From Bacteroidales bacterium (GTDB lineage Bacteria > Bacteroidota > Bacteroidia > Bacteroidales > P3), in NCBI GenBank assembly GCA_024400495.1, contig JAKSMR010000022.1, positions 1-42,374 on the forward strand: a stretch of DNA of 42,374 nt, written 5' to 3'. Position 1 is the stretch's first letter, and every line of letters begins with the position of its first letter. A program made the position numbers and the translations under genes. Shown here in pieces: positions 14,894-23,385 of this stretch. The notes below the pieces were generated by a model. The model was not told the DNA's origin, did no database searches, and was given only the letters and a program-made list of their open reading frames with translations.

Positions 14894-15313
14894 ATGAAAA
14901 AACTGTTTATTTCATGCCCCATGAAGGGACGAACCGAAGAAGCGATCAAAGAGAGCATGGTGAAGCTTCACAAATTTGCGGAACTCATGACCGGCGAAGA
15001 GCTGGAGGTCATTGACAGCTACATCGAAAATCCCCCGGAATTTTCTGAACTGACACCGGACTCTGAAATCCGTCTATGGTACCTGGGCGAAAGCATCAAA
15101 AAAATGGCAAAAGCCGATGTGGTGATTGGTTGTCCATACATTGGATGCGGTGCTTTTGTTGGATGCGAAGCAGAGCTTAAAGCGGCTATGGACTATAACA
15201 AGCAAGTGATCAGGCTGACAGAGGAATAGATCTATCTGCTTATGCCTGATCTGTGGGACATCGCCCATGCCAACTACACTGCTGTTGGAAAGTTCCGTTG
15301 TGATCAATTGTGA
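14894..15313 (+). CDS. DUF4406 / nucleoside 2-deoxyribosyltransferase-like protein, one in-frame TAG
   Basis: A 139-residue protein. The N-terminus KLFISCPMKGRTEEAI and the central ADVVIGCPYIGCGAFVGCEAEL follow the Rossmann-like nucleoside deoxyribosyltransferase/DUF4406 pattern. TAG at 15227 (codon 112) is followed by 28 more codons (IYLLMPDLWDIAHAN) to TGA. The core fold is complete before the TAG, so read-through here is supported mainly by the genome-wide rule. It may act in nucleotide salvage. Confidence 0.65.
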
Positions 15314-15328
15314 GGAGGTTTTAAAACT

Positions 15329-15589
15329 ATGGACAATCATGAATTCTGTGAACTGTGCTGCAAAATCGTGATGCAGTATGCGGAGGAACATTTGGACAAG
15401 AGCGACGCTGTGCCGGACTTTTCTGTGTTTGTGGTATGGAGCTGCAAGACGCTGCAGAACAACAAGGCGCTGCTTTCGACCACGTTGTTTGACGGGATGT
15501 ACTACGAGCTGACCTACAACGGCGATAAGAAAGAGCTTTACTTTGATGCATACAAAAAGTTTGAGAACAGATGCATCAAGGTGGAATAA
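15329..15589 (+). CDS. DUF6275-like small protein
   Basis: An 86-residue protein: N-terminal helix FCELCCKIVMQYAEEHLDKS, then VWSCKTLQNNKALLSTTL and a beta-strand pair DGMYYELTYNGDKKELYFD. This is the typical arrangement of DUF6275, which occurs near the end of early regions in Firmicutes phages. AGGAGG lies upstream. The function is unknown. Confidence 0.7.
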   Translation: MDNHEFCELCCKIVMQYAEEHLDKSDAVPDFSVFVVWSCKTLQNNKALLSTTLFDGMYYELTYNGDKKELYFDAYKKFENRCIKVE

Positions 15590-15714
15590 GACCATGAACC
15601 GGCAAACGCGGCACCAGGGTGCACCGAATCGCCTTTCTTGCCGGTCCTGGATGGCTGCATGGTACTGGTAACTGCCCTGCGGTTTGGAATCCAGAGCGCG
15701 GAGCCGGTGAGTAT
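15590..15714. other. Intergenic stretch between converging units
   Basis: About 125 bases in which I see no gene with support. A 25-codon frame from 15594 has no convincing ribosome site, and no tRNA cloverleaf can be drawn. Confidence 0.5.
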
Positions 15715-15745
15715 AAAAAAGGGAGCGGCCTTAGTGGCTGCTCCC
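15715..15745 (-). terminator. Terminator of the leftward cassette
   Basis: GGGAGCGGCC and GGCTGCTCCC pair with one mismatch, and six A residues on the + strand give the minus-strand T-run. The gene stop lies in the loop. Confidence 0.8.
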
Positions 15746-15916
15746 TGATTCTATGTCGTTCCGGATGAGCCGCTTAATGTAGCCCTGCTTGTTAGGCTGG
15801 CTTTTCAGCCAGTTGATGATATCAGCATCAGTCGTACTATTCAGACTGAGGGCAACGCGAACCATCATGTCTTTGTGATACTGCTGATCGTAAGCAGACT
15901 TGTCGAATTTAGTCAT
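15731..15916 (-). CDS. Ribbon-helix-helix-like small protein
   Basis: A 61-residue protein. The N-terminus FDKSAYDQQYHKDMM leads into a short strand (VRVALSL) and two helices ending GYIKRLIRNDI, the arrangement of Arc/CopG-like DNA-binding proteins. It overlaps the upstream acidic gene by four bases, so the two are co-translated. A likely role is autorepression of the pair through the inverted repeat in the promoter. Confidence 0.6.
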   Translation of the reverse strand: MTKFDKSAYDQQYHKDMMVRVALSLNSTTDADIINWLKSQPNKQGYIKRLIRNDIESGSSH

Positions 15917-16287
15917 TCGTCTTCTTCCTCGTCTTCATCATCCGTGCCATGCATGATTTCGTACAAACCGTTGTAGATATCTTCTTCGGACAGGGCATCG
16001 TAGGAACCGATATGCTCACAGTCGATCTCATCGCCATCCTCATCCCGGATGGAACGGAGCACGGTGTGGAATGTGTAGAGGGCTTCATGACCGGAGAAGG
16101 TATCCACAATTCTCAAATCACTTTTCTGTGACATGGCGAAAGAAGCGGCTTCAGCTTCGGTATCGAATTCCTTCATGGTAATAGGATCAGGGTCGTAGGC
16201 TTCATTCAGTTTTCTGGCTACATCATGCAGGGGAGTGCGGCTGAAAGCGATGCCGTTTGTTTCTTTGATGACGATATACTTGTCCAT
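15913..16287 (-). CDS. Acidic hypothetical protein of a leftward two-gene cassette
   Basis: A 124-residue protein with a very acidic C-terminus (HGTDDEDEEEDE) and an Asp/Glu-rich centre (IRDEDGDEIDCEH). No family is recognised. It is transcribed against all neighbours from its own consensus promoter and paired with a small DNA-binding protein. That suggests expression during lysogeny as an added cargo gene. Its acidity would suit a DNA mimic or an inhibitor, which is inference only. Confidence 0.6.
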   Translation of the reverse strand: MDKYIVIKETNGIAFSRTPLHDVARKLNEAYDPDPITMKEFDTEAEAASFAMSQKSDLRIVDTFSGHEALYTFHTVLRSIRDEDGDEIDCEHIGSYDALSEEDIYNGLYEIMHGTDDEDEEEDE

Positions 16288-16337
16288 TGTTTTTCTCCTT
16301 ATTTTTGATGATCGGTTATTCGTCTTTCGACATTATT

Positions 16338-16366
16338 AGTATATCACACTATGCACAAAGTGTCAA
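16338..16366 (-). promoter_or_regulatory. Consensus promoter of the leftward cassette, with inverted repeat
   Basis: On the minus strand TTGACA, 17 bases, TATACT. The spacer contains ACACT and AGTGT as an inverted repeat (about 16346-16364), well placed for an autorepressor. Confidence 0.85.
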
Positions 16367-16417
16367 CAGGTAAAATGAAAAAAATAGTTTTTTTTTATAT
16401 TGCGGATGCCGAGGGGC

Positions 16418-16452
16418 TACGACTAACTAAAAAAGGGCCGCCGTGTTAATGT
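16418..16452 (+). promoter_or_regulatory. Putative phage late promoter, copy 2
   Basis: TACGACTAAC at 16418-16427, 19 bases, TAATGT at 16447-16452. It lies 26 bases before the terminase small-subunit ATG. CGTGT before the -10 box is shared with copy 1. Confidence 0.6.
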
Positions 16453-16478
16453 ATGTCAGAGAGGAGGTGCCGATCAGG

Positions 16479-16991
16479 ATGGCAGCGGACTGGGAATCGA
16501 TCAGACTCGACTATATTCAGAGAGGCATGACCTTTCGGGAGTTGGAGCAGAAATGGGGCGTGAGGAGCAGCACCATCCGCAGCAAAGCGAGCCGCGATAA
16601 CTGGAAAAAAGCCAGGGAAAAAGTTGCAACAAAAGTGCAGCAAATTGAGACAAAAAAGCTGGCCACTCAGAAAGTGAAACGGATCCAGCGGATCGGCGGG
16701 ATGATGGACCGGTACATGGACTTTTTAGAGAAATGGCTGGACACCAGAGACCCGGAAACAGCGGAAGCCCAGGATGTGAGCGCTGCAGCCAATGCGCTGC
16801 GCACGATCACCCAGACGGACATGATGCTGACCAGGACACCGACCGTGGCCGAGCAGACGAACCTGGACCGTTTGAAGCTGGAGCAGAAGCGGTTTGACGC
16901 GGAGCAGGCCGAGAAGCAGACAGCCGGCGCGGAGAAGGTGAACTGGATCATCGAAGTGGAGGGTGAAGAGGAAGGTGATCTGCTTGGGTGA
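16479..16991 (+). CDS. terS: Terminase small subunit
   Basis: A 170-residue protein. The N-terminal helix-turn-helix (YIQRGMTFRELEQKWGVRSS, then TIRSKASRDNWKKAR) is the phage terminase small-subunit pattern for recognising the packaging site; a helical oligomerisation region follows. AGAGGAGGTG precedes the ATG at 16479. The end overlaps the large subunit, as is usual. Confidence 0.85.
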   Translation: MAADWESIRLDYIQRGMTFRELEQKWGVRSSTIRSKASRDNWKKAREKVATKVQQIETKKLATQKVKRIQRIGGMMDRYMDFLEKWLDTRDPETAEAQDVSAAANALRTITQTDMMLTRTPTVAEQTNLDRLKLEQKRFDAEQAEKQTAGAEKVNWIIEVEGEEEGDLLG

Positions 16992-18369
16992 GCGGACAGA
17001 AGTCTTCCGGCCATCGCCGCCGCAGCTGCGGTTTCTGCGATCACAGAAAAAATATGTATGCTATGGCGGCGCCCGCGGAGGAGGGAAAAGCTGGGTTCTG
17101 CGGCTGAAGGCCTGCAGCCTGGGCAGGACTTATCCTGGCATCAAGATCTTGCTGGTAAGAAAGACCTACAAGGAGCTGATGAACAACCATGTGAATTTCC
17201 TGATTCCCATGCTGCACGGCATGGCCCGGTACAACCGGACGGACAAGGAATTCCGGTTCTACAACGGCAGCACCATCACCCTGGGATATTGCGCGACGGA
17301 CGGTGACCTGGACCAGTACCAGGGCGCTGAGTATGATGTGATCTTCATCGACGAGGCGACGAACCTGCGGGAGGAATGGGTGAAAAAGATCACGGCCTGC
17401 CTCCGCGGCGTCAACGATTTTCCGAAACGTGTTTATTATACCGCAAATCCTGGATCGGTGAGCCACACCTATTTCCGGCGATTGTTTGTGGACCGTCAGT
17501 ATGAGGACGGTTAGGATCCGGACGATTATGAGTATATTCCTGCCAGAGTGACGGACAATAAAGCGCTCATGGCCAGCCAGCCAGATTATATCAAACAGCT
17601 GCAGGCACTGCCTCCGCATCTTCGGGAGATGTGGCTGGAGGGCAGCTGGGAAATTGTCCAGGGCGTATTTTTTTAGTAGTTCAGAAACCGGCCTGAGCAC
17701 TACAAGGACCGTCAATGGACCCACGTTATTGAGCCATTCGACATCCCGAAAAGCTGGGAGATCTACCGCAGCTTCGACTGGGGTTTCCGACGCCCGTTTT
17801 CCTGCGGATATTGGGCGGTGGATTATGATGGGGTGGCTTACCGGATCATGGACTTTTATGGATGTGAGAAGGACAGGAACGGCACCAGCGTACCCAATGA
17901 GGGCCTGAAATGGTCGCCTGACCGGGTGTTTGAGGAGATGTACCGGCTGGAGCATGAGCATCCGCTCCTCGCAGGAAGGGAGATCACCGGCGTGGCTGAT
18001 CCGGCCATCTGGGACGCGGAGACAGGCATCAGCATAGCGGAGACGGCAGCCAACCATGGGATACAGTTTTTCAAGGGGGATCACAAGCGGCAGGCCGGAT
18101 GGATGCAGTGCCACTACAGGATGCGGTTCGACGCAGAGGGATACCCGATGATGTATGTTTTCAGCAGCTGCAGGGATTTTATCCGCACCATCCCCATGCT
18201 GCTGTATGACGAGCACAAGCCGGAGGAGCTGGACACCACCATGGAGGACCATATCGCGGACGAGATGCGGTATTTTTTCATGTCCCGTCCCATACGGCCG
18301 GATATGATCGAGGACAAATTCAGCCCCATGTATGGCGCGGATCCGCTGAATCAGTTTGAGGAGGAATAA
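16963..18369 (+). CDS. terL: Terminase large subunit, three in-frame TAG codons
   Basis: A 468-residue protein if TAG is read at 17512 (codon 184), 17674 and 17677 (codons 238-239, back to back). The ATPase half has Walker A GGARGGGKS (35-43) and Walker B VIFIDEA (126-132). The nuclease half, entirely behind the TAGs, has Asp in SFDWGF, GVADPAIWD and HIADEMRYF. GVFF-TAG-TAG-F matches the segment that usually leads into the nuclease domain. The motor packages DNA into the prohead and cuts it. The start is uncertain: GTG 16963, GTG 16975 and TTG 16984 are all possible, and the region upstream of the Phe-Arg-Pro motif is short. Confidence 0.93.
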
Positions 18370-18372
18370 AAT

Positions 18373-20424
18373 ATGCAGAGAAGACCCATGGACCCGAAGC
18401 AGCTGCCCATGCCTGCCATGCAGGGAGCAGCCGGAACCGATGCAGGACAACGTATGGACAATGTACCACAGGTGCTGCAGGAGAAGCCGCAGGAACAGCC
18501 CCAGGCAGAATGGAGCAACATGGCCAATATGGGCCTGGGGACGCCTCCGGCCATCGGCGGCGAGCAGAAGGTGGTGAACAGCCTGACCCAGCACAAGATC
18601 GGCGAGGAGCAGCTGCGGAAGGCTGACATGCTGCTGAAAAAGTACCGCGCCGGCAAGGCCAGCGTGGAGAAGCGCATCATTCGCAGCCAGCAGTGGTGGA
18701 AACTGCGGAACTGGGAGATGATCAAGGAGGACACCACGCTGGAAGGCCAGGGCAGCACGAAAAACGACAGCGCCTGGCTGTGGAACTGCATCGTAGGCAA
18801 ACATGCCGAGCTGATCGCCAGCTACCCGGAACCCATCATTCTGCCGAGAATGCAGGACGATAAGGACGAGGCGAAGAAGCTGAGCGACATTGTCCCCGTT
18901 GTGATGGAGATGAACGGCTTTGAGCAGGTGTACAACGATTGCGGCTGGCAGAAGCTGATCGAGGGCACCGGCGCTTACGGCGTGTTCTGGGACAAGGACA
19001 AGGCAAACGGGATCGGCGACATCAGCATCACGAAGATCAGCATCCTGAACCTGTTCTGGGAGCCGGGCGTGACGGACATCCAGGACAGCCGGAACCTGTT
19101 TTATGTGCGGCTGGAGGACAATGATGTGCTGGACAGCCTGTATCCGCAGCTGCAGGGACGGGCGAAGAGCAGCAGCATGACGCTGAACAAATACCGCTTT
19201 GACGACAATGTGGACACGACCAACAAAAGCCTGGTGGTGGACTGGTACTACAAGCGGAACCAGAACGGCCGCGATGTGCTGCACTATGTGAAATACTGCG
19301 GGAGCACGGTGCTGTATGCGACGGAGGATGAGCCGGAGACAGCGGAGACCGGCCTGTATGATGACGGACAGTATCCGTTTATTCTGGATCCGTTGTACCC
19401 GGTGGAGGGCAGCCCCTGCGGCTACGGACTGGTGGACATTGGCCGTGACACCCAGACGGACATCGACCTGCTGAGCAACGCGCTGGTGCGGAACACAACG
19501 GCCTGCAGCATACCGCGATATTTTGAGCGCAAGGACAGCGGCGTGAATGAGGAGGAATTCGCAGACCTGACCAGGCCCATCGTGCATGTGAACGGCAATC
19601 TGGGCGCGGACAGCCTGTCCCCTATCACGGTGACGCCTATCCAGGGCAATGCCATCACAATGCTGCAGGAAAAGGTAAACGAGCTGAAATTCATCACCGG
19701 CAACAACGATGTGAACAACGGCAGTACGCCCAGCGGCGTGACATCCGGCGCGGCCATTGCGGCCCTGCAGGAGCAGAGCGGACGATCAAGCGCGGACAGC
19801 AACAAGGCCAGCTACCGCGTGTATCGCAAGGTCGTGACCATGGTGGTGGAGCGCATCCGTCAATTCTACGATGTGATGCGGGAATTCCGCATTATCGGCG
19901 ACCGGGGACAGGAGCAGTTTACTGCCTATGATAACCGCGGAATCGTGCCGCAGGATCAGGGCGTTGAATTCGGCGTTGACATGGGCTACCGTATGCCGGT
20001 GTTTGACATTGAGGTGCGGGCACAGAAGGAGACGGCCTACACCCGCATGGCGCAGAACGACCTGGCCATTCAGCTGTATCAGCTGGGGATCTTCAACCCG
20101 CAGCAGGCTGACATGAGCCTGATGCTGCTGGACATGATGGATTTCAAGGGTAAAGAAGAGCTGGTGCAGAAGCTGAGCCAGATGCAGACCATGCAGCAGA
20201 TGCTGATGCAGTATCAACAGATCGCCCTGGCGCTGGCCCAGAAATATGACCCCATGATCGCGGAGCAGCTGGCCGGCAACATTACCGGCGCGGCCCAGGC
20301 CCAGGGCAATATGGCGGTGCCGGATCAGCCGGTGCAGACGCAGAAAAACCCGGAGGACCGGAAGACCCCTCTGATGAGGCAGATGGAGCAGCGAGTACAG
20401 AATTCTACCCAGCCGGGAGCGTGA
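18373..20424 (+). CDS. Portal protein
   Basis: A 683-residue protein directly after terL, the usual portal place. The Pro/Gln-rich first 70 residues precede a helical start (ADMLLKKYRAGKASVEKR) and a long portal-type core with GTGAYGVFWD, and PVEGSPCGYGLVDIGRDTQ, typical of the large podophage-type portals. The C-terminus is Gln-rich and coiled (MQTMQQMLMQYQQ), fitting a portal barrel. It has no TAG. It forms the DNA channel and the packaging dock. Confidence 0.88.
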   Translation: MQRRPMDPKQLPMPAMQGAAGTDAGQRMDNVPQVLQEKPQEQPQAEWSNMANMGLGTPPAIGGEQKVVNSLTQHKIGEEQLRKADMLLKKYRAGKASVEKRIIRSQQWWKLRNWEMIKEDTTLEGQGSTKNDSAWLWNCIVGKHAELIASYPEPIILPRMQDDKDEAKKLSDIVPVVMEMNGFEQVYNDCGWQKLIEGTGAYGVFWDKDKANGIGDISITKISILNLFWEPGVTDIQDSRNLFYVRLEDNDVLDSLYPQLQGRAKSSSMTLNKYRFDDNVDTTNKSLVVDWYYKRNQNGRDVLHYVKYCGSTVLYATEDEPETAETGLYDDGQYPFILDPLYPVEGSPCGYGLVDIGRDTQTDIDLLSNALVRNTTACSIPRYFERKDSGVNEEEFADLTRPIVHVNGNLGADSLSPITVTPIQGNAITMLQEKVNELKFITGNNDVNNGSTPSGVTSGAAIAALQEQSGRSSADSNKASYRVYRKVVTMVVERIRQFYDVMREFRIIGDRGQEQFTAYDNRGIVPQDQGVEFGVDMGYRMPVFDIEVRAQKETAYTRMAQNDLAIQLYQLGIFNPQQADMSLMLLDMMDFKGKEELVQKLSQMQTMQQMLMQYQQIALALAQKYDPMIAEQLAGNITGAAQAQGNMAVPDQPVQTQKNPEDRKTPLMRQMEQRVQNSTQPGA

Positions 20425-20428
20425 TGAC

Positions 20429-20749
20429 ATGATCGAGGCACGATTTGACCGGGTGAGCCTGAGCCTGGTGATGCGGGGACATGCGGACCATGGACGGACG
20501 CCGGAGGGCTATGACCTGGTATGCTGCGCGGCCAGTGTGCTGATGTACACCCTGGCCTACAACGCGGAGAAAAGCAGGATGGTGGAAAGCGTCGAAACCC
20601 ACTTTGAGCCGGGTGACGCGTTTGTGACCGTATGCGCGTCAGAGGGCTGCCATGACCGGCTGCTGGAGCAGATCGAGATGATCCTGAACGGACTGGAAAT
20701 GCTGGAAAAACGGTACCCGGAGTGCATCCGGTTTGCCTACATATCCTGA
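20429..20749 (+). CDS. Prp-like cysteine protease, probable head-maturation protease
   Basis: A 106-residue protein of the Prp (YsxB-type) family: MIEARF start, His18 in MRGHAD, Cys32 in GYDLVCCAAS, and the alternating strand/helix tail QIEMILNGLEMLEKRYPE. In Firmicutes, Prp trims the N-terminus of ribosomal protein L27 at an LNLQxF-A site and also cuts phage scaffold and capsid proteins. Here the gene sits between portal and scaffold, and both scaffold and capsid carry the target-like motif, so a phage-borne version is likely dedicated to capsid assembly. It is about as long as the host proteins. Confidence 0.85.
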   Translation: MIEARFDRVSLSLVMRGHADHGRTPEGYDLVCCAASVLMYTLAYNAEKSRMVESVETHFEPGDAFVTVCASEGCHDRLLEQIEMILNGLEMLEKRYPECIRFAYIS

Positions 20750-20757
20750 CAAAAAAC

Positions 20758-20788
20758 GGGGCCTGCACACGCTGTGCGGGCCTTTTTT
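20758..20788 (+). terminator. Rho-independent terminator
   Basis: GGCCTGCACA-CGC-TGTGCGGGCC (one mismatch) followed by six T residues. It separates the packaging unit from the capsid unit. Confidence 0.9.
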
Positions 20789-20791
20789 GAT

Positions 20792-20826
20792 TACGACTAA
20801 CAAAGCCCTATGCCGTATGGTAGGAT
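20792..20826 (+). promoter_or_regulatory. Putative phage late promoter, copy 3
   Basis: TACGACTAAC at 20792-20801, 19 bases, TAGGAT at 20821-20826. It lies directly behind a terminator and about 40 bases before the scaffold gene, a place where a new promoter is needed. Confidence 0.65.
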
Positions 20827-20868
20827 GATTGCGGAATCGCCCACCTGACGGGCAGAGAGGAGAACCAA

Positions 20869-21840
20869 ATGAAAATCATCAAATGGCTTGAAAAGCTGAA
20901 CCTGCAGCTGTTTGAAGGCGACGGTGCTGCCGCAGGCGCCGGCGACGGAGACGGCGCTGGAGAGGCAACGGGCGTAGAAGAGGAGGCCGCCGCTCCCGTC
21001 AATCCGAAGCGCTTGAAGCGCAATCCGCTGGCCAATGTCAAGTATGGAAAGCAGGAGAATGATCCGCAGCCGGAACCGCAGCAGGAGGAGGGCAGCCCTG
21101 ATCAGGTGCCCGACCGACGGGCTGAATGGGAACGGCTGAAAAAGGAATACGCGAGCGAGTATGGCGCTGATGTACAGAGCACCATTCAGCAGCGATTCAA
21201 GAACCAGAGGGATCAATCCGACGAGCTGAACGGCCTTCGCACCAGCATCGCCCCGGTGATGCAGCAGCTGGCAAAGAAATTCGGTATCGCGAATGCCGAG
21301 GACTACAACGCCATTGCTGCCCGATTCCTGGACGATGACAGCGTGTATGAGCAGGAGGCCATGGAGCGCGGCATCCCCATTGAGACCGTGAAACAGCTCC
21401 ATCAGCTGCAGGCAGACCATGACAGGCTGGCGGCCATGCAGCAGCAGTCAATTGAGCAGCAGCAATTCCAAGCCCATATCCAGAACCTGGTCGCTCAGGC
21501 CGAGCGGCTGAAGGCGACCTTCCCCAACTTTGACCTGAGAGCCGAGCTTCAGAACCCTGAATTTCAGCGGCTGACCAGCCCCGGCGTAGGCATTGATGTG
21601 GAAACGGCCCATTGGATCGTGCACAGGAATGAGCTGCAGCCCATGGCCATGCAGGCCGGCGTACAGATTGCAGAGCGCAAGCTGGCGAACAGCATGCAGA
21701 CCCGAAAAAACAGACCTGCTGAGAATGGCACCCGTCGTTCTGCGGCGATCGATATTCGCGATGACCCTACTAAATGGTCTCGCGCTGATCGCCAGGAGGT
21801 CCGCGACCGCGTGAGGAGAGGCGAGCGAATTGAACTGTGA
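20869..21840 (+). CDS. Scaffold protein with Prp-type cleavage motif
   Basis: A 323-residue, highly charged, Gln/Glu/Ala-rich protein with coiled-coil stretches (about residues 95-225), typical of phage scaffolds. Residues 10-16 read LNLQLFE, matching the Prp recognition motif, so cleavage after Phe15 is expected. The next 40 residues are Gly/Ala/Glu-rich and flexible. It precedes the capsid gene and would guide shell assembly before removal. Confidence 0.82.
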   Translation: MKIIKWLEKLNLQLFEGDGAAAGAGDGDGAGEATGVEEEAAAPVNPKRLKRNPLANVKYGKQENDPQPEPQQEEGSPDQVPDRRAEWERLKKEYASEYGADVQSTIQQRFKNQRDQSDELNGLRTSIAPVMQQLAKKFGIANAEDYNAIAARFLDDDSVYEQEAMERGIPIETVKQLHQLQADHDRLAAMQQQSIEQQQFQAHIQNLVAQAERLKATFPNFDLRAELQNPEFQRLTSPGVGIDVETAHWIVHRNELQPMAMQAGVQIAERKLANSMQTRKNRPAENGTRRSAAIDIRDDPTKWSRADRQEVRDRVRRGERIEL

Positions 21841-21866
21841 CCTCCCTAAATGGAGGAGCAGCGACA

Positions 21867-22973
21867 ATGATCGCTATCATCAAAAAGACCATTAACTGGA
21901 TTGCAACCATGAACCTGCAGCTGTTTGCTGACGGCCCCGGTGTGAACACCAACGTGACCACCGGCACGGTGAACAGCTACACCGGTGTGGCGAACACGAC
22001 TACCGCGATGACGCCCGCCATGAAGACCTATTACGACACGGAACTGCTGGAGAACGCCCGCGACCAGCTGATCTTTACCCAGCTGGGCCGAAAGCAGAGC
22101 CTGCCCGCCCATCACGGCAAGGTTGTGGAATGGCGCAAATGGAACACCCTGCCCGCTGCTGATCAGCTGCAGGAAGGCGTCATCCCTGCCGGCAAGACCC
22201 TGGGCATGACCAGCTTCCCCGTGGAGATCACCCAGTACGGCGAATACGTAACCGTATCCGATGTGCTGGAGCTGCATGCCATCGACGATGTGATCCTGGG
22301 TGCCACCGAGGAACTTGGCGCCGCTGCGGGCAAGACCAACGACCTGCTGGTGCGCAACGTGCTGATGGTGAACAGCAACAAGATGTACGCCGATGTGTAC
22401 AAAAACGGCGTTTATGTCAGCACCCCTGTTGACCGCGCTGCCCTGCTGACGGCCTTGGGCACTTCCGGCAATCAGGCCCTGATCACCCCCACCGTCATCA
22501 ACCAGGCTGTGACCATCCTGAAAAAGGCCAATGCCCCCACCATCAACGGCAAGTACATTGCCGTTATCCATCCTTCCTGTGCTTTCGACCTGCGACAGAG
22601 CAAGGAGTGGATCTAGGCCCACAAGTACGCAGCGACCACCCAGATCTTCAATGGCGAGATCGGAGAAATTGCCGGTTGCCGGTTCATTGAATCGACGATC
22701 GCGCCTGTTGTGAAGGAATCCGGCGACACCTTTGCCACCTACCAGATGATGGTGTTTGGCAAGGACGCTTTCGGCGTGGTGGATCCCGAAGGTGCAGGCA
22801 TGGAGACCATCGTGAAGAGCCGCGAGCAGGTAGGCGGCCCGCTGAACCAGTTCAGCACCATTGGCGCCAAGTTCTCCATGGCTGCCAAGATCCTGTACCC
22901 TGAGCGCATGGTGACCGTTGTGTGCTCCAGCACCTATTCCGGCAGCGATGCCGAGAACGTGACCATTCAGTAA
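21867..22973 (+). CDS. Major capsid protein (N4-gp56-like), one in-frame TAG
   Basis: A 368-residue protein read through TAG at 22614 (codon 250). The N-terminus IAIIKKTINWIATMNLQLFA ends in the Prp motif, with cleavage expected after Phe20. ENARDQLIFTQLGRKQSLP, VEWRKWNTLPAADQL and the LTEG-like EGVIPAGKTLG are the N4-gp56-family signature. The family stretch DLRQSKEWI-TAG-AHKYAATTQIFNGEIGEI spans the TAG, so the split cannot be two proteins. GGAGCGAC precedes the ATG at 21867. It ends in TAA, the first of a tandem array of TAA codons. Confidence 0.92.
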
Positions 22974-23028
22974 CCATCAAGTAACCGTCAAGTAACCGTC
23001 AAGTAACCGTCAAGTAACAGTCAAGTAA
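22971..23028 (+). repeat. Five 11-bp tandem repeats, each with a TAA
   Basis: The units are TAACCATCAAG, TAACCGTCAAG three times and TAACAGTCAAG, then TAAA. With a period of 11 the TAA triplets at 22971, 22982, 22993, 23004, 23015 and 23026 fall in all three frames twice. Confidence 0.9.
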
Positions 23029-23036
23029 ACCCACCC

Positions 23037-23068
23037 GGCAGGGCGGCCCCGCGCTGCCCTGCCTTTTT
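23037..23068 (+). terminator. Terminator after the capsid gene
   Basis: GGCAGGGC pairs with GCCCTGCC around a G/C-rich loop, and five T residues follow. The T-run is short, so partial read-through into the tail genes is likely. This would give more capsid mRNA than tail mRNA. Confidence 0.8.
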
Positions 23069-23091
23069 AAAAACAAAGGAGGAAATTGATT

Positions 23092-23364
23092 ATGGCAACC
23101 AAGACCCCTGTGACCGAACAGCCCATGGTGGAGACCCCTGTGACCGAGCAGGATCCCTGGAGCGTGATGGAGACCGTGTATATCCCTCGCGAGGGCAAGA
23201 GCGACGAGAAGAGCCATTATTTTGCCGTGAACGGCCGCGCTTATAATGTGCCCAAGGGCAAGAGCGTTTCCGTGCCGCGCCCCATCGCCAGCCTGGTGCG
23301 TGAGTATCTGGACGCCCAGGCCCGCGTGACAGAATTTGAGGAATCCGTGCCCAACAACGGCTGA
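23092..23364 (+). CDS. 90-residue head-associated hypothetical protein
   Basis: AAAGGAGGAAATTGATT precedes the ATG at 23092. The Thr/Glu/Pro-rich N-terminus is followed by a compact domain (VYIPREGKSDEKSHYFAVNGRAYNVPKGK, shortened in use) and a final helix. Small proteins with a FxVNGxxxxVPxGK pattern are common right after capsid genes in Firmicutes phages. It may be a decoration or structural accessory protein. Confidence 0.6.
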   Translation: MATKTPVTEQPMVETPVTEQDPWSVMETVYIPREGKSDEKSHYFAVNGRAYNVPKGKSVSVPRPIASLVREYLDAQARVTEFEESVPNNG

Positions 23365-23385
23365 TGACGGGAGGAGGTGCAGCCC

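Noticed and set aside
15590-15714. A small RNA or tRNA between converging genes (GGTTTGGAATCC looks T-loop-like)
   Set aside because: No cloverleaf stems can be paired around it.
17041-19587. An 848-codon minus-strand frame opposite terL and portal
   Set aside because: Same shadow effect; terL and portal on the + strand are certain.
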